Source: an uncultured Bacteroidota bacterium
GTDB taxonomy: Bacteria; Bacteroidota; Bacteroidia; Flavobacteriales; Flavobacteriaceae
Direction: 5' to 3'
Assembly: GCA_902561795.1 (NCBI GenBank)
Contig: CACERG010000016.1
Span: 1-42,274, forward strand
Length of the DNA stretch: 42,274 nt
Under the pieces are notes generated by a model. It did no database searches. It was not told the DNA's origin and saw only the letters and a list, made by a program, of their open reading frames with translations. The translations under genes were made by a program, and so were the position numbers. Positions 18,402 to 27,639 of this stretch are shown piece after piece (positions within the stretch are counted from its first letter, which is position 1; every line of letters starts with the position of its first letter).

Positions 18402-19625
18402 TTATCTATTTTTAACATCAAAATTTAATTGAATAAGATCGTTCCAAAAATCAGGATAAGATTTTGAAACAACTGATGCGTCTTGAATGGATAATGGAAC
18501 TTTGAGTGATAATGGAGCAAAAGCCATTGCCATTCTGTGGTCATCATAAGTTGCAATAGAACAATTATTAATAAATGAGCTGTTGGATGACAAATAAAGA
18601 CTTTTATCAGTAACTATAATATTAGCACCCAATTTTTTTAATTCAGTGTAAAGTGCAAAAAGTCTATCTGTTTCTTTTAATTTTAAAGTATGCAACCCAA
18701 CTAATTCACATTCTATACCCAAACCAAAACAGGTTACGGTAATAGTCTGAGCTATGTCTGGTGAATTTGATAAATCGTAATATATTTTTTTGGGTAGTTT
18801 TGAATTCTCCTTTTTTAATAAAAGTTCATTACCGTTGAAAAAAGATGACACACCAAGTTTTTTGTAAATTTTTAATATAACAGAGTCTCCCTGTAAACTT
18901 TTTGGCTTAAAAGTTTTTAAAAAAATTTCAGACTCTTTAGAAAGTGCAACAATACTAAAAATGTATGATGCTGAACTCCAGTCTGACTCGACTGTTTGAT
19001 CTATTTTTTTTGGGCTATTATTAAATTCAACCTTTATCGTTTGCCCTTCAAATTTTGCTTGTATTCCAAATCTTTCTAACAATAATAGAGTCATTTTTAT
19101 ATATGACTTTGAAGTAATTTCTCCAGTCAATTTCAGCTCAATACCCTTTTCCACAAATGGGCCAAGCATAATCAAAGCTGAAATAAATTGACTGCTTATA
19201 TTCGCTGGAAGAGTTATTAAGCCACCCTCTAGCTTTTTTCCTCTAATTCGCAATGGAGGATAACCATTCTTTTTGTCATATCTAATATCAGCACCGATCG
19301 AATTTAAAGCGTCAACAAGTATTTTAATTGGTCTTTCTTGCATTCTTTTTGAGCCGGTAATTAAAACTTCTCGCCCATCAATTTGAGAAAAATAGGCAGT
19401 AAGAAAACGCATTGCAGTCCCGGCATGATTTACATTAATAATTTCATCCTTTGACCTGAGGGCGGCACTCATTAACTTGCTATCTTCAGAGTTGGATTTA
19501 TTTTTTATTTTAAATCCTGGTATAAATGCTTGTAATAGCAATAATCTGTTTGTTTCGCTTTTTGAGCCGGTAATATTTAGTTTGCCTCTACATTCTTTGG
19601 TGATATGCTTAATATCAAGATGCAT
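18402..19625 (-). CDS. aroA: 3-phosphoshikimate 1-carboxyvinyltransferase (EPSP synthase)
   Basis: AroA joins phosphoenolpyruvate to shikimate-3-phosphate in aromatic amino acid synthesis. The 407 residues show the substrate-binding [11 protein letters not shown] near 21-31, the [14 protein letters not shown] segment near 65-78 (family [13 protein letters not shown] type), [20 protein letters not shown] and the C-terminal [14 protein letters not shown]. The start ATG at 19625 lies seven bases after the MazG-like stop, so it is co-transcribed with upstream genes. Divergence from the canonical NxGTAxR motif is slight and typical of Bacteroidota. Confidence 0.93.
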   Translation of the reverse strand: MHLDIKHITKECRGKLNITGSKSETNRLLLLQAFIPGFKIKNKSNSEDSKLMSAALRSKDEIINVNHAGTAMRFLTAYFSQIDGREVLITGSKRMQERPIKILVDALNSIGADIRYDKKNGYPPLRIRGKKLEGGLITLPANISSQFISALIMLGPFVEKGIELKLTGEITSKSYIKMTLLLLERFGIQAKFEGQTIKVEFNNSPKKIDQTVESDWSSASYIFSIVALSKESEIFLKTFKPKSLQGDSVILKIYKKLGVSSFFNGNELLLKKENSKLPKKIYYDLSNSPDIAQTITVTCFGLGIECELVGLHTLKLKETDRLFALYTELKKLGANIIVTDKSLYLSSNSSFINNCSIATYDDHRMAMAFAPLSLKVPLSIQDASVVSKSYPDFWNDLIQLNFDVKNR

Positions 19626-19632
19626 TGATGAC

Positions 19633-19962
19633 CTATGATTTTAACTTTGGGTTGTTATGATGGCGTTGGTGGTCGCGTATTTTCTTTATGTTTAGTTTTT
19701 TTTCAAATGCCTCACTAAGATTTATTCCAGTTTGGTTAGCAAGACAAATTGCAACAAAAATTACATCTGCTAATTCCTCACCAAGATCTTTATTTTTATC
19801 TGATTTTTTATGAGATTGTTCCCCATATTGTCTTGAAATTATTCGTGCAACTTCACCAACCTCCTCAGTAAGTTGAGCCATATTTGTTAATTCAGAAAAA
19901 TATCTTACCCCATGGGATTTGATCCAATCATCAACTTGTTTTTGAGCACCAGTTAAATCCAT
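19633..19962 (-). CDS. MazG-like nucleotide pyrophosphohydrolase
   Basis: A small all-alpha NTP pyrophosphatase of 109 residues. The metal-binding pattern is seen in QLTEEVGEVARII (ExxE) and LGEELADVIFVAICLA (ExxD), as in the MazG/iMazG superfamily. Such proteins hydrolyse non-canonical or excess nucleoside triphosphates in the cytoplasm, but the exact substrate cannot be read from the sequence. I use ATG at 19962 (MDLTGAQKQVDDW). A TTG two codons upstream is in the same frame. It sits between the HAD phosphatase and aroA. Confidence 0.88.
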   Translation of the reverse strand: MDLTGAQKQVDDWIKSHGVRYFSELTNMAQLTEEVGEVARIISRQYGEQSHKKSDKNKDLGEELADVIFVAICLANQTGINLSEAFEKKLNIKKIRDHQRHHNNPKLKS

Positions 19963-20007
19963 TATCAAAAATAAGCATTATAGTTGGCATTCTACAAATA
20001 ATATATT

Positions 20008-20703
20008 TCATTCAAATATTTGTTTAATGTCTTTTAAAGAATATTTGATAGCACAACTCTTATGTTCAGGTTCATTGTGTGAATTAAAATGTAATGCTTG
20101 CATTCCCAGTTTCAATGCTCCTTTAACATCAGCTTCAAAACTATCACCTATCATTAGTGAAGAATAAGGAGTGGAGCCAACAGTATTCATTGCTGTTTCA
20201 AAAATTTTGGGATGCGGTTTTTTGAAACCAACTTTTTCTGCTGTAAATATGAAATTGAAGTAAGGCTTAAGTCCAGAATTTTTTATTTTAAAATTCTGGA
20301 CTTTATGAAATCCATTAGTTATTATATGTAATCCGTAATTTTTCTTAAGATGTTTTAACAAATCATTTGCCCCGTCAAATAAATTAGTAAACTTGGATAG
20401 GTTTTCAATGTACAGGTTTGATATCTGGTTTAACTTTTTCTCTTTAATATGAATATTCATAGAATTGAAAGTTTGAACTAATCTTTGTAATCGCAATTCT
20501 TTTTCACTTATTTTATTTTCTCTATATAACTTCCAACAGCTTTGATTAATCGGATTATAATAAGCTAGAAAATCTTCAACTTCTACTTTACAATTTAATT
20601 TACTGAAAATTAATTCAAATGTGAGTGCTGAATTTTTTTCAAAATCCCACAGAGTATGATCTAAATCAAAAAAAATATCTGTAATTCGATTTACATTAAT
20701 CAC
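20008..20703 (-). CDS. HAD-family hydrolase, YjjG type
   Basis: A haloacid dehalogenase-like phosphatase of 231 residues. Motif I is FFDLDHTLWDF (about residues 11-21, with the nucleophile and general-acid aspartates), motif II IITNG, motif III lysine in KPHPKIF, and motif IV MIGDSFEADV. The helical cap insertion after motif I and the LWDF context fit YjjG-type nucleotidases (noncanonical pyrimidine 5'-nucleotidase), but the substrate is an inference. Translation probably starts at GTG 20703, eight bases inside the end of the upstream deacetylase-like gene, so the two are coupled. Confidence 0.88.
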   Translation of the reverse strand: MINVNRITDIFFDLDHTLWDFEKNSALTFELIFSKLNCKVEVEDFLAYYNPINQSCWKLYRENKISEKELRLQRLVQTFNSMNIHIKEKKLNQISNLYIENLSKFTNLFDGANDLLKHLKKNYGLHIITNGFHKVQNFKIKNSGLKPYFNFIFTAEKVGFKKPHPKIFETAMNTVGSTPYSSLMIGDSFEADVKGALKLGMQALHFNSHNEPEHKSCAIKYSLKDIKQIFE

Positions 20704-21988
20704 TAATAAAATCTAATATACATTTTTGTAAGTTATTATTTTTCAAATTGGGATCCAAAAAACCATTTGTTAAAACTATAGTGAGAATTGAGGATTTCAA
20801 TGGAAGCATTTCATAAGCTGCTCTCAATTTTTCAAAAGGAAAAGGATTGTTCATTTTTTTTAAGGACTCTTCTGTAGCAAAAATAGGTGTTAATTTTAAT
20901 GAAAGTTGAAATTCTCTCGAAACATCATAAAAATAATATGGGGTCGCAGTACCAGCACGAAAACCAACTCGATCCAAATAGCCCATGCTGTAGTCATTTT
21001 TAAATTCATTTTCATAGAGCATTTCATAATCCTTTCTTAAGTTGACAATACCGTTACTTAGTCGGACATCAAATATTGTTCTGTTGGTCAATTTTTGGAA
21101 ATCATTTTTTTCTCTTAGGATTTGTTTTTTTGAATCAATTTGAGCTTTAACTGAAGTAAGTAGACCTAAAGAAAAAAAATCACCTGTTTTTTTAATAATT
21201 TTTCTAAATCTATGATTAAAAATTGAAGTCGTAACTTGATAGGATGAGCTTTGAGAAAAAAGAAAGAATACTTGGGGTTTAATTGAACTCTTATTAAACC
21301 ACTCTTTCCAAAAGTCAAAAGTGTCAAATGGATCATTTTTTAATCGGATCAATACTAAAATTTGGATAATTAATTGTTTAAAATTTAGCTTCCATGTAGA
21401 AAAAATAAAGTCCTCTAAATTTTCTAGAAATGAACGATTAGAGTATCTAAATGCCAGAGGGACTTCTAATAAAATCTTTCTAGATGCCTTGTGGTCTTTT
21501 CTCTTCACTATTTGATGGAAATTTGAAACTAATTGTTTTTGAAACTTAGATACCCATAAATCAATAATTGGTAATTCTAAAAAATCAAATTTCGTTGAAA
21601 TACTTTGAGATGAATCAAAATTCCCCGAATTTGTTTTTAAATATGGCATAAACTCTTCGTAACGGCTCAGAAGAAAAAAACTAGCAGCAAATATGTCAAA
21701 AGGACAATTATATTTTGCATTTGTAAAAAAAAAGATTGGAAGTTCATCCCAAAAATCAAGTTTTAATTTTTGTGCTATTATTCCCTGCTCAAAAAGTAAC
21801 GAATGTGATTTTATAAAAAATTCATCCCCTAAGGGTTTATGTGAATAACTAAGTTTTGGTCCAGAATACTCAACAAAAATTTCAACATCATTAGTTATAT
21901 CTAAATTGATCATGAGCATGTTTTCAAATATGTGTTTGAAAATATATCTTATCCGAGGAGTAATTTTATGAGTGTAAACTAGAAACAT
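20696..21988 (-). CDS. Polysaccharide deacetylase-like protein (DUF7033 type), probably degenerate
   Basis: A 430-residue protein with no signal peptide, matching a family found across Flavobacteriia that I recall annotated as polysaccharide deacetylase family. The N-terminal domain begins FLVYTHKITPRIRYIFKHIF and has the SYSHKPLGDEFFIKSHSLLF segment. The C-terminal part has GYLDRVGFRAGTATPYYFYDV, matching the deacetylase barrel. The metal-binding positions I would expect from relatives (a HPS-type histidine after the glycine-leucine pair and a second histidine in an RQH context) read GLLTSV and FDVRLS here, so catalysis is doubtful. It lies between the Mpl-like ligase and the HAD gene and is coupled to the latter. 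A role in envelope polysaccharides is only inferred. Confidence 0.75.
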   Translation of the reverse strand: MFLVYTHKITPRIRYIFKHIFENMLMINLDITNDVEIFVEYSGPKLSYSHKPLGDEFFIKSHSLLFEQGIIAQKLKLDFWDELPIFFFTNAKYNCPFDIFAASFFLLSRYEEFMPYLKTNSGNFDSSQSISTKFDFLELPIIDLWVSKFQKQLVSNFHQIVKRKDHKASRKILLEVPLAFRYSNRSFLENLEDFIFSTWKLNFKQLIIQILVLIRLKNDPFDTFDFWKEWFNKSSIKPQVFFLFSQSSSYQVTTSIFNHRFRKIIKKTGDFFSLGLLTSVKAQIDSKKQILREKNDFQKLTNRTIFDVRLSNGIVNLRKDYEMLYENEFKNDYSMGYLDRVGFRAGTATPYYFYDVSREFQLSLKLTPIFATEESLKKMNNPFPFEKLRAAYEMLPLKSSILTIVLTNGFLDPNLKNNNLQKCILDFISD

Positions 21989-22044
21989 TTAAAACCTTTA
22001 AATAATCTTAAAAAATAAAACGGTAAAAGTAATTTTTAAAAAAA

Positions 22045-23406
22045 TTAAAATTTCTTAATATGTGATTTAATTATTTCCCAATCTATGCCACCAAAATTCC
22101 CAGAGCTCATAAAAACTAGAACATGTTTAACATAATTTTTTTCAATTAAATAATTCATTAGAGCATTTTTATCGGTGAATAATTTTAGAGTTGAGTGCTC
22201 GAAAGCCTTTTTGATATAATCCTCCGAAATTGGTATTCTGCTTTTATTTTTTAAAACAACCGGATCATAAAAAATAATTGAATTACTTGTTTTTTTTAAC
22301 GTATCAGCGTATTGATTTAGGAACTCCAAATCTAAACTACTAAATGTGTGCAGCTCAAGGCAAAATGTAATTTCAAAATCAAAAAACTGTATATCAACTG
22401 CGTCCACTGTCGCTTTTACTTTACTCGGAGCATGAGCAAAGTCTTTAAAAAGAAGTGAAGTTTTACCTTTTACTAGGCATTCTAAACGCTTTGAGGCTCC
22501 CCTAAAAGTAGGAATAGCTTCATAAAAATCAGAAGAATTTACACCCATCATTTGTGCAACCCACATAGCTCCAGATAGATTTGATAGGTTATGATTCCCG
22601 AAAATAGATAAAGGTATTTTTCCTTCTGATGTCTCGAGATAAGTTATACCCTTATCGATTAAAAAATTAGAAATTCTGTATGGAATTTTTTTAATGAGAC
22701 TTGAATTTTTTTCAACCAGTTCTTTAAGTAATTTATCTTGCTCATTAAAAATTAAAACACCACCTGGTCGAATCGATGAAATGAAGCTATTAAATTGTTC
22801 TATATATTCATCAAATACTGGGTACACATTAACGTGGTCCCAGGCAATCCCACTTATTAATGCTATTTCAGGTTTATACCACAAAAATTTTGGCTTAGTG
22901 TCAATAGGTGAAGACAAATATTCGTCTCCTTCAATCAAAATGAAATTATTTTTTTCTGAAATTTCAAATGTTTCATTAGTATTTATTTGAGGTGCACCAA
23001 CCATGAAATCTATATCAACACCATGATATTTTAGAACATGTATAATCATTGATGTAATAGTTGTCTTTCCATGACTACCTGCTATAACTACTTTTGTTTT
23101 ATTCTTTGAAATTTCTGATAAAAACTCGGGATAAGATTGAATATTTAATCCTATATTTTGAGCTTTTAATAATTCAGGATTATCTTTTTTAGAATGCATT
23201 CCTAAAATCACAATGTCGATTTCTAAATTTATTTTCTTAGGAAACCAACCCAAACGTGATGGTAGTAATCCAGCATTTTTTAAATTACTTTTCGATGGCT
23301 CAAAAATTGAATCATCACTTCCACTAACTTTATGTCCAAGACGATCCATTGCTATAGCCAAACTATGCATTGCACTTCCACCTATTGCTATAAAATGTAA
23401 ATTCAT
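22045..23406 (-). CDS. mpl: Mpl-like Mur ligase (murein tripeptide recycling ligase)
   Basis: A 453-residue Mur-ligase-fold protein of the MurC/Mpl branch. It starts with the UDP-binding HFIAIGGSAMHSLAIAM, has the ATP loop AGSHGKTTITSM near residues 109-120, the AWDHVNVYPVFDEY segment near 190-203, and a FRGASKRLECL domain boundary near 300. Mpl joins recovered L-Ala-D-Glu-mesoDAP tripeptide directly to UDP-MurNAc, bypassing MurC-MurD-MurE. The WDHVNVYP pattern and the absence of a dcw context favour Mpl over MurC, and the true murC would lie beyond the missing part of the dcw cluster. Its start overlaps the upstream TPR gene by four bases (ATGA). Confidence 0.82.
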   Translation of the reverse strand: MNLHFIAIGGSAMHSLAIAMDRLGHKVSGSDDSIFEPSKSNLKNAGLLPSRLGWFPKKINLEIDIVILGMHSKKDNPELLKAQNIGLNIQSYPEFLSEISKNKTKVVIAGSHGKTTITSMIIHVLKYHGVDIDFMVGAPQINTNETFEISEKNNFILIEGDEYLSSPIDTKPKFLWYKPEIALISGIAWDHVNVYPVFDEYIEQFNSFISSIRPGGVLIFNEQDKLLKELVEKNSSLIKKIPYRISNFLIDKGITYLETSEGKIPLSIFGNHNLSNLSGAMWVAQMMGVNSSDFYEAIPTFRGASKRLECLVKGKTSLLFKDFAHAPSKVKATVDAVDIQFFDFEITFCLELHTFSSLDLEFLNQYADTLKKTSNSIIFYDPVVLKNKSRIPISEDYIKKAFEHSTLKLFTDKNALMNYLIEKNYVKHVLVFMSSGNFGGIDWEIIKSHIKKF

Positions 23407-24314
23407 TGTTGGATCAATCCATTAATTAAATTGGAAATTGAAGGATAGTCATTTTCATATGGTTTGACTTTGGAAATAAAAATTTTCATTCGTGATATAT
23501 CACCTTTCATTTTTTCTAATTTAGCAATATGGTAATAAACCCAAGGTAAGGGAATTGAATCCCGAAGAATATGTCTTTCTTCATAAAATGAAAGTGCACA
23601 AATACCCCACTCTGGTTCTAATTGATAGTCAGATGCAATTCTACCTATATCATAGGCTAAATTTCTTCTGTTCCTTTTTAAATAACCTAAAAAAGAATCC
23701 GAACAACTGTTAAAGGTTGATAACAAATTATGAAATAATTTATTGTAAGTTTTAGCTGCTTCTTCAATATCATTCGTTTTTTCATAAAAAAGCCCCTCAG
23801 CGACTAGACCTTCTATTGGATTTAATTCTTTGATTCTGTTAATGTAACTTTTTGCTTCATCAATGCTTCCGCCAAAAATTGATGGTATTGAAACGAGAAC
23901 ATCAACTTGAGCGATTAAAAAAAGTATATTTTTTGGTTCGAGATTAACGGCTTGCTGAAATGCTCTCTTCATGATTTTGAGATACTTTGTAGATGAAAAT
24001 ATTGATACCTCTAGCGATCTAAATCCTGAAGCAGCACCAAGTAAAAAAAAGTATTTTGAGTTTGGTTTGATCTTTAAACTCATTTGCAAAAATTTTATTG
24101 AATTTTCCCAATCTTTGTGAGTAAAAGATAGTTGTGCAATAGAATCTATTAGCTTTTTATCTTTTGTTTTGTTATAAGACGTTTTTAAATTATTTAGTGT
24201 TTTCTGATAATTAAGATCTGATTTAAATGAATAAAACACTTTGGGTGTTGAGTCTTGGGATCGCGCAAAACTCACAAAAAAAAGAAATAAAAAAACTTTA
24301 ATATTAATATCCAT
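23403..24314 (-). CDS. Secreted TPR-repeat protein
   Basis: A 303-residue protein of unknown function with an N-terminal signal peptide (hydrophobic residues about 5-18, SFARSQ cleavage region). The mature part is helical, with tetratricopeptide-like repeats: DWENSIKFLQMSLKIKPNS around 70-88, MKRAFQQAVNLEPKN around 114-128 and IEEAAKTYNKLFHNL around 182-196. It should be periplasmic. TPR proteins usually act as protein-binding scaffolds, and no enzymatic motif is visible. It lies between obg (one base away) and the Mpl-like gene (overlapping), so it belongs to the same transcript, which hints at an envelope-related role without proving it. Confidence 0.8.
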   Translation of the reverse strand: MDINIKVFLFLFFVSFARSQDSTPKVFYSFKSDLNYQKTLNNLKTSYNKTKDKKLIDSIAQLSFTHKDWENSIKFLQMSLKIKPNSKYFFLLGAASGFRSLEVSIFSSTKYLKIMKRAFQQAVNLEPKNILFLIAQVDVLVSIPSIFGGSIDEAKSYINRIKELNPIEGLVAEGLFYEKTNDIEEAAKTYNKLFHNLLSTFNSCSDSFLGYLKRNRRNLAYDIGRIASDYQLEPEWGICALSFYEERHILRDSIPLPWVYYHIAKLEKMKGDISRMKIFISKVKPYENDYPSISNLINGLIQQ

Positions 24315-24315
24315 A

Positions 24316-25318
24316 TTACTTATTTAACACTTTCCAAAGGAGGTCTTTCAATTCATTCAAATTATGTCGTGTAATACTTGAAACAATTAGATAAGGAATA
24401 TCTTTAAATATTGATTTCATTTCCTCAGTATACTCCTTTTCTAATTCTAAATCGAGAAGGTCGGACTTTGAAAGAATAACGACATAATCTTTGTCTAGCA
24501 ATTCTAGATTATAAGTCTTAAGCTCATTTAAAAGAATATTATATTCTTCTTTAAGATTTTTTGTATCTGAGGGGATGACAAAAAGTAAAATAGAATTTCT
24601 CTCAATATGCCTTAGGAAATAATGCCCCAAACCTCTCCCGCTAGAAGCCCCTTTTATAATTCCTGGAATATCAGCAATTACGAAAGATTGAAAATCATAA
24701 TTTTGAACAATACCCAGATTTGGTTTCAGCGTAGTAAATTCATAGTCTGCAATTTTTGGTTTGGCAGAAGTTAAAGATGCAAGAAGTGTAGATTTCCCTG
24801 CATTTGGTAAACCCACCAAACCTACATCAGCAAGTAATTTTAATTCTAAAGTAATCTGCAAACTCTTGCCTCCCATACCAGGTTGTGCATATCGTGGTGT
24901 TTGTCTTACAGAAGACTTATAATGCCAATTTCCTTGTCCTCCCAGACCACCTTCAAGAAGAATCTTTTCTTGGTTATTATCAGTTATTTCGAAAATGATT
25001 TTATTTGTTTTTGTATCTCTCACAACAGTTCCTAGTGGAACTTCAATAATGCAATCATCTCCTTGTGACCCACTTTTTCGATTTTTGCTACCATGTTCTC
25101 CATTACCTGCTGAAAAATGTTTTTTTAAATTTATATTTATAGAGAGTCCACATTTGATGGTTAGCACGAATTATAATGTGACCTCCACGGCCACCATCTC
25201 CTCCATCTGGCCCTCCTTTATCGATATATTTTTCTCTATGAAGATGAATTGAACCTTTGCCTCCATTTCCTGAGCAAACAAATAGCTTTACATAATCAAC
25301 AAAATTACCCTCAGTCAT
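24316..25318 (-). CDS. obg: GTPase Obg (CgtA), one frameshift
   Basis: Obg is an essential GTPase linked to 50S subunit assembly and stress control. The glycine-rich N-terminal domain ([22 protein letters not shown]) is on one reading frame and the rest on another. The break is in an A7 run near 25122-25128. Removing one A changes KFKKTFFSR-stop into [19 protein letters not shown] and restores a 333-residue protein. The GTPase domain has G1 [12 protein letters not shown], the G2 region with TTLKP, G3 [10 protein letters not shown] and G4 SKSD. There is no long C-terminal extension, as is usual in Bacteroidota. It follows adk after eight bases. I consider the gene intact in the organism. Confidence 0.92.
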
Positions 25319-25326
25319 TTTTAGAT

Positions 25327-25899
25327 TTATAAACTGTCTATAACCTCAACTAAACGATTGGTTATAATATCTATACTGCCAATACCACTTACAGTATAAA
25401 ATTTGTTTTGGTCATTATAATATGCCTTTAATGGAGCTGTTTTCTCATTGTATTCTTTGAAACGATTTATAATTTTTGATTCATTTTGATCATCAATTCT
25501 TCCACTTGATTTGCCACGCTCTAATAGTCTTTTTATTAAAACATTATCTTTGGCTTCCAATGAAATTGTTGCACTAATTTCCATTTTGTTTTTGTCTAAA
25601 AAATTATCTAATGCTTCAGCTTGGGATTTAGTCCTAGGAAATCCATCGAATAGAAATCCTTTTGCATTTGTATTTCTCTTTACTTCTTCTTCTAACATTT
25701 TAATTGTTACCTTATCGGGAACCAAATCCCCTTTATCCATAAATGATTTTGCCAGTTTCCCTAATTCAGTTTTATTTTTAATATTATAACGAAATAAATC
25801 TCCAGTAGAAATGTGGATTAGACTGTATTTTTTTTTTAGAAAATTAGCTTGAGTCCCTTTTCCGGCTCCAGGCTTACCAAATAAAACTATATTGATCAT
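25327..25899 (-). CDS. adk: Adenylate kinase
   Basis: Adk converts ATP plus AMP to two ADP in the cytoplasm. The P-loop [11 protein letters not shown] is at residues 7-17, [11 protein letters not shown] near 30-40 binds [19 protein letters not shown] lies near 83-98, and the lid region is short ([11 protein letters not shown]), giving 190 residues, the short-lid form common in Bacteroidota. It is upstream of obg with eight bases between, and divergent from purK across 83 bases. Confidence 0.96.
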   Translation of the reverse strand: MINIVLFGKPGAGKGTQANFLKKKYSLIHISTGDLFRYNIKNKTELGKLAKSFMDKGDLVPDKVTIKMLEEEVKRNTNAKGFLFDGFPRTKSQAEALDNFLDKNKMEISATISLEAKDNVLIKRLLERGKSSGRIDDQNESKIINRFKEYNEKTAPLKAYYNDQNKFYTVSGIGSIDIITNRLVEVIDSL

Positions 25900-25964
25900 A
25901 AAGACAATTTTGTTTAAATATACCTATTTTGCATGGCTTTTTTCCTATCCAAAAAACTTATCCG

Positions 25965-25972
25965 TATTTTTG
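25965..25972 (+). promoter_or_regulatory. Predicted -7 element for purK
   Basis: TATTTTTG fits TAnnTTTG and lies ten bases before the purK ATG, implying a very short or absent leader. No TTG stands at the usual distance upstream, so the call is tentative. Confidence 0.35.
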
Positions 25973-25982
25973 ACAAAAGTAG

Positions 25983-27140
25983 ATGATGAGTTTCTTTTCA
26001 GGAAAGCAAAAAATTGGAATTTTGGGAGGTGGACAGTTGGGTAAAATGCTACTTAATACCACAACGAAATGGGATATATATACAAAAGTAATGGACTTGA
26101 ATATGGAAGCACCTTCTAAAACATCATGCAACGAGTTTGTTAAAGGAGATTTAATGGACTATCAGGATGTATTCAGATTCGGTAAAAGTGTTGATATTCT
26201 TACAATCGAAATAGAAAATGTAAATACTCATGCACTAAGTGATTTAGAAAAAGAGGGAATAAAAGTATATCCTCAACCAAACATAATTAAAACTATACAG
26301 AATAAGTGTAGCCAAAAGAAATTTTACAAAAAAAATAAAATTCCAACTGCTCAGTTTAAATTATTTGATTCAAAAGAAAAATTAAAAGATGAAGTTGCTC
26401 GTGGTCTTGTTTCTTTTCCATTTGTTTGGAAATCTGAATCAATGGGATATGATGGATTTGGAGTAAAAATTGTTAGGTCAAATCAAGACCTTGAGGAAGT
26501 AAGCCCAGGAGCCTGTCTTGCTGAAGAGTTAGTAAATATTGACAAAGAGTTAGGAATTATTGTATGTAGAAGTCCCAAGGGTGAAACTAAATTTTATCCA
26601 TCTGTTGAAATGGAATTTCATCCTCAAGCAAATCAAGTAGAATATGTTTTGAGCCCAGCTCGAATATCAAAAAGCATATCTAAAAAAGCTGAAAAAATCG
26701 CACTTGCTGTTTCCAAGTCATTTAATCATGTAGGTTTACTAGCTGTTGAGTTATTTCTAACTTCAGATGGAGACATATTAGTAAATGAAGTGGCTCCAAG
26801 ACCCCACAACAGTGGTCACTATACTATTGAAGCAGCATACACATCTCAGTTTGAACAACACATAAGAGCAATTCTTGACTTACCACTTGGAGAAACTTCG
26901 AACAAAGTAGCTGGTGTAATGGTTAATTTGGTTGGAAAAGAGGGTTATTCTGGATTAGTGAAATTCAAAAATATTGAACACATTTTAGCTATTGAAGGTG
27001 TAAATCCGCACATTTATGGTAAGAAAAAAACACGTCCCTACAGAAAAATGGGACATATAACGGTTATAAATAAAGATTTAAATACAGCACGTAAGATTGC
27101 GGAAGAAGTAAAACAGACAATTGAAGTAATTACAAAATGA
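25983..27140 (+). CDS. purK: N5-carboxyaminoimidazole ribonucleotide synthase
   Basis: PurK is an ATP-grasp enzyme that carboxylates AIR at N5 in purine synthesis, feeding PurE. The N-terminal KIGILGGGQLGKMLL, the ATP-grasp FPFVWKSESMGYDGFGVKIV near residues 138-157, and ILVNEVAPRPHNSGHYTIEA near 261-280 are family signatures. The length of 385 residues is normal. Either of two adjacent ATGs (25983, 25986) may be used. purE follows after one base, so they are co-translated and act in consecutive steps. Confidence 0.96.
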   Translation: MMSFFSGKQKIGILGGGQLGKMLLNTTTKWDIYTKVMDLNMEAPSKTSCNEFVKGDLMDYQDVFRFGKSVDILTIEIENVNTHALSDLEKEGIKVYPQPNIIKTIQNKCSQKKFYKKNKIPTAQFKLFDSKEKLKDEVARGLVSFPFVWKSESMGYDGFGVKIVRSNQDLEEVSPGACLAEELVNIDKELGIIVCRSPKGETKFYPSVEMEFHPQANQVEYVLSPARISKSISKKAEKIALAVSKSFNHVGLLAVELFLTSDGDILVNEVAPRPHNSGHYTIEAAYTSQFEQHIRAILDLPLGETSNKVAGVMVNLVGKEGYSGLVKFKNIEHILAIEGVNPHIYGKKKTRPYRKMGHITVINKDLNTARKIAEEVKQTIEVITK

Positions 27141-27141
27141 T

Positions 27142-27639
27142 ATGACAAAAGTTAGTATAATTATGGGAAGTCAATCAGACCTACCTGTGATGAATGAAGC
27201 AATAGAAATTCTTAATGAATTCAAAATAAAAGTTGAAGTAGATATAGTCTCAGCCCATCGGACGCCTGAAAAAATGTCATTATTTGGAAGTGAGGCACAC
27301 AAAAGGGGTATTAAAGTTATTATAGCTGGAGCTGGAGGTGCAGCACATTTACCTGGTATGATAGCATCCCTATCACCAGTTCCTGTTATTGGAGTACCAA
27401 TTAAATCAAAAAATTCATTAGAAGGTTGGGACTCAATTCTATCAATATTGCAAATGCCTGGAGGTGTACCTGTAGCAACAGTTGCTTTAAATGGAGCTAA
27501 AAATGCTGGCATTCTTGCCGCACAAATACTAGGAATTGAAAATAAGGAAATTCAAAAGAAAATCTTAAAGTATAAAAACAGTTTGAAAGAAAAGGTTATT
27601 CAAAGTGGAAGAGAAATTAAAAACAATAACCTTGAGTAA
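27142..27639 (+). CDS. purE: N5-carboxyaminoimidazole ribonucleotide mutase
   Basis: PurE class I rearranges N5-CAIR to CAIR. The 165 residues include IIMGSQSDLPVM at the start, SAHRTPEKM (catalytic histidine), AGAGGAAHLPGMIAS and PVIGVPIKSKN, all class I marks. It is directly coupled to purK and its end overlaps the beginning of the M3 peptidase frame. The neighbourhood adk-purK-purE-M3 peptidase is common in Flavobacteriia as I remember it. Confidence 0.96.
   Translation: MTKVSIIMGSQSDLPVMNEAIEILNEFKIKVEVDIVSAHRTPEKMSLFGSEAHKRGIKVIIAGAGGAAHLPGMIASLSPVPVIGVPIKSKNSLEGWDSILSILQMPGGVPVATVALNGAKNAGILAAQILGIENKEIQKKILKYKNSLKEKVIQSGREIKNNNLE

Noticed and set aside
22045-23406. murC of the division cluster
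   Set aside because: It is far from the dcw genes, lies beside unrelated envelope genes, and its GSHGKTT and WDHVNVYP features fit the Mpl branch better.
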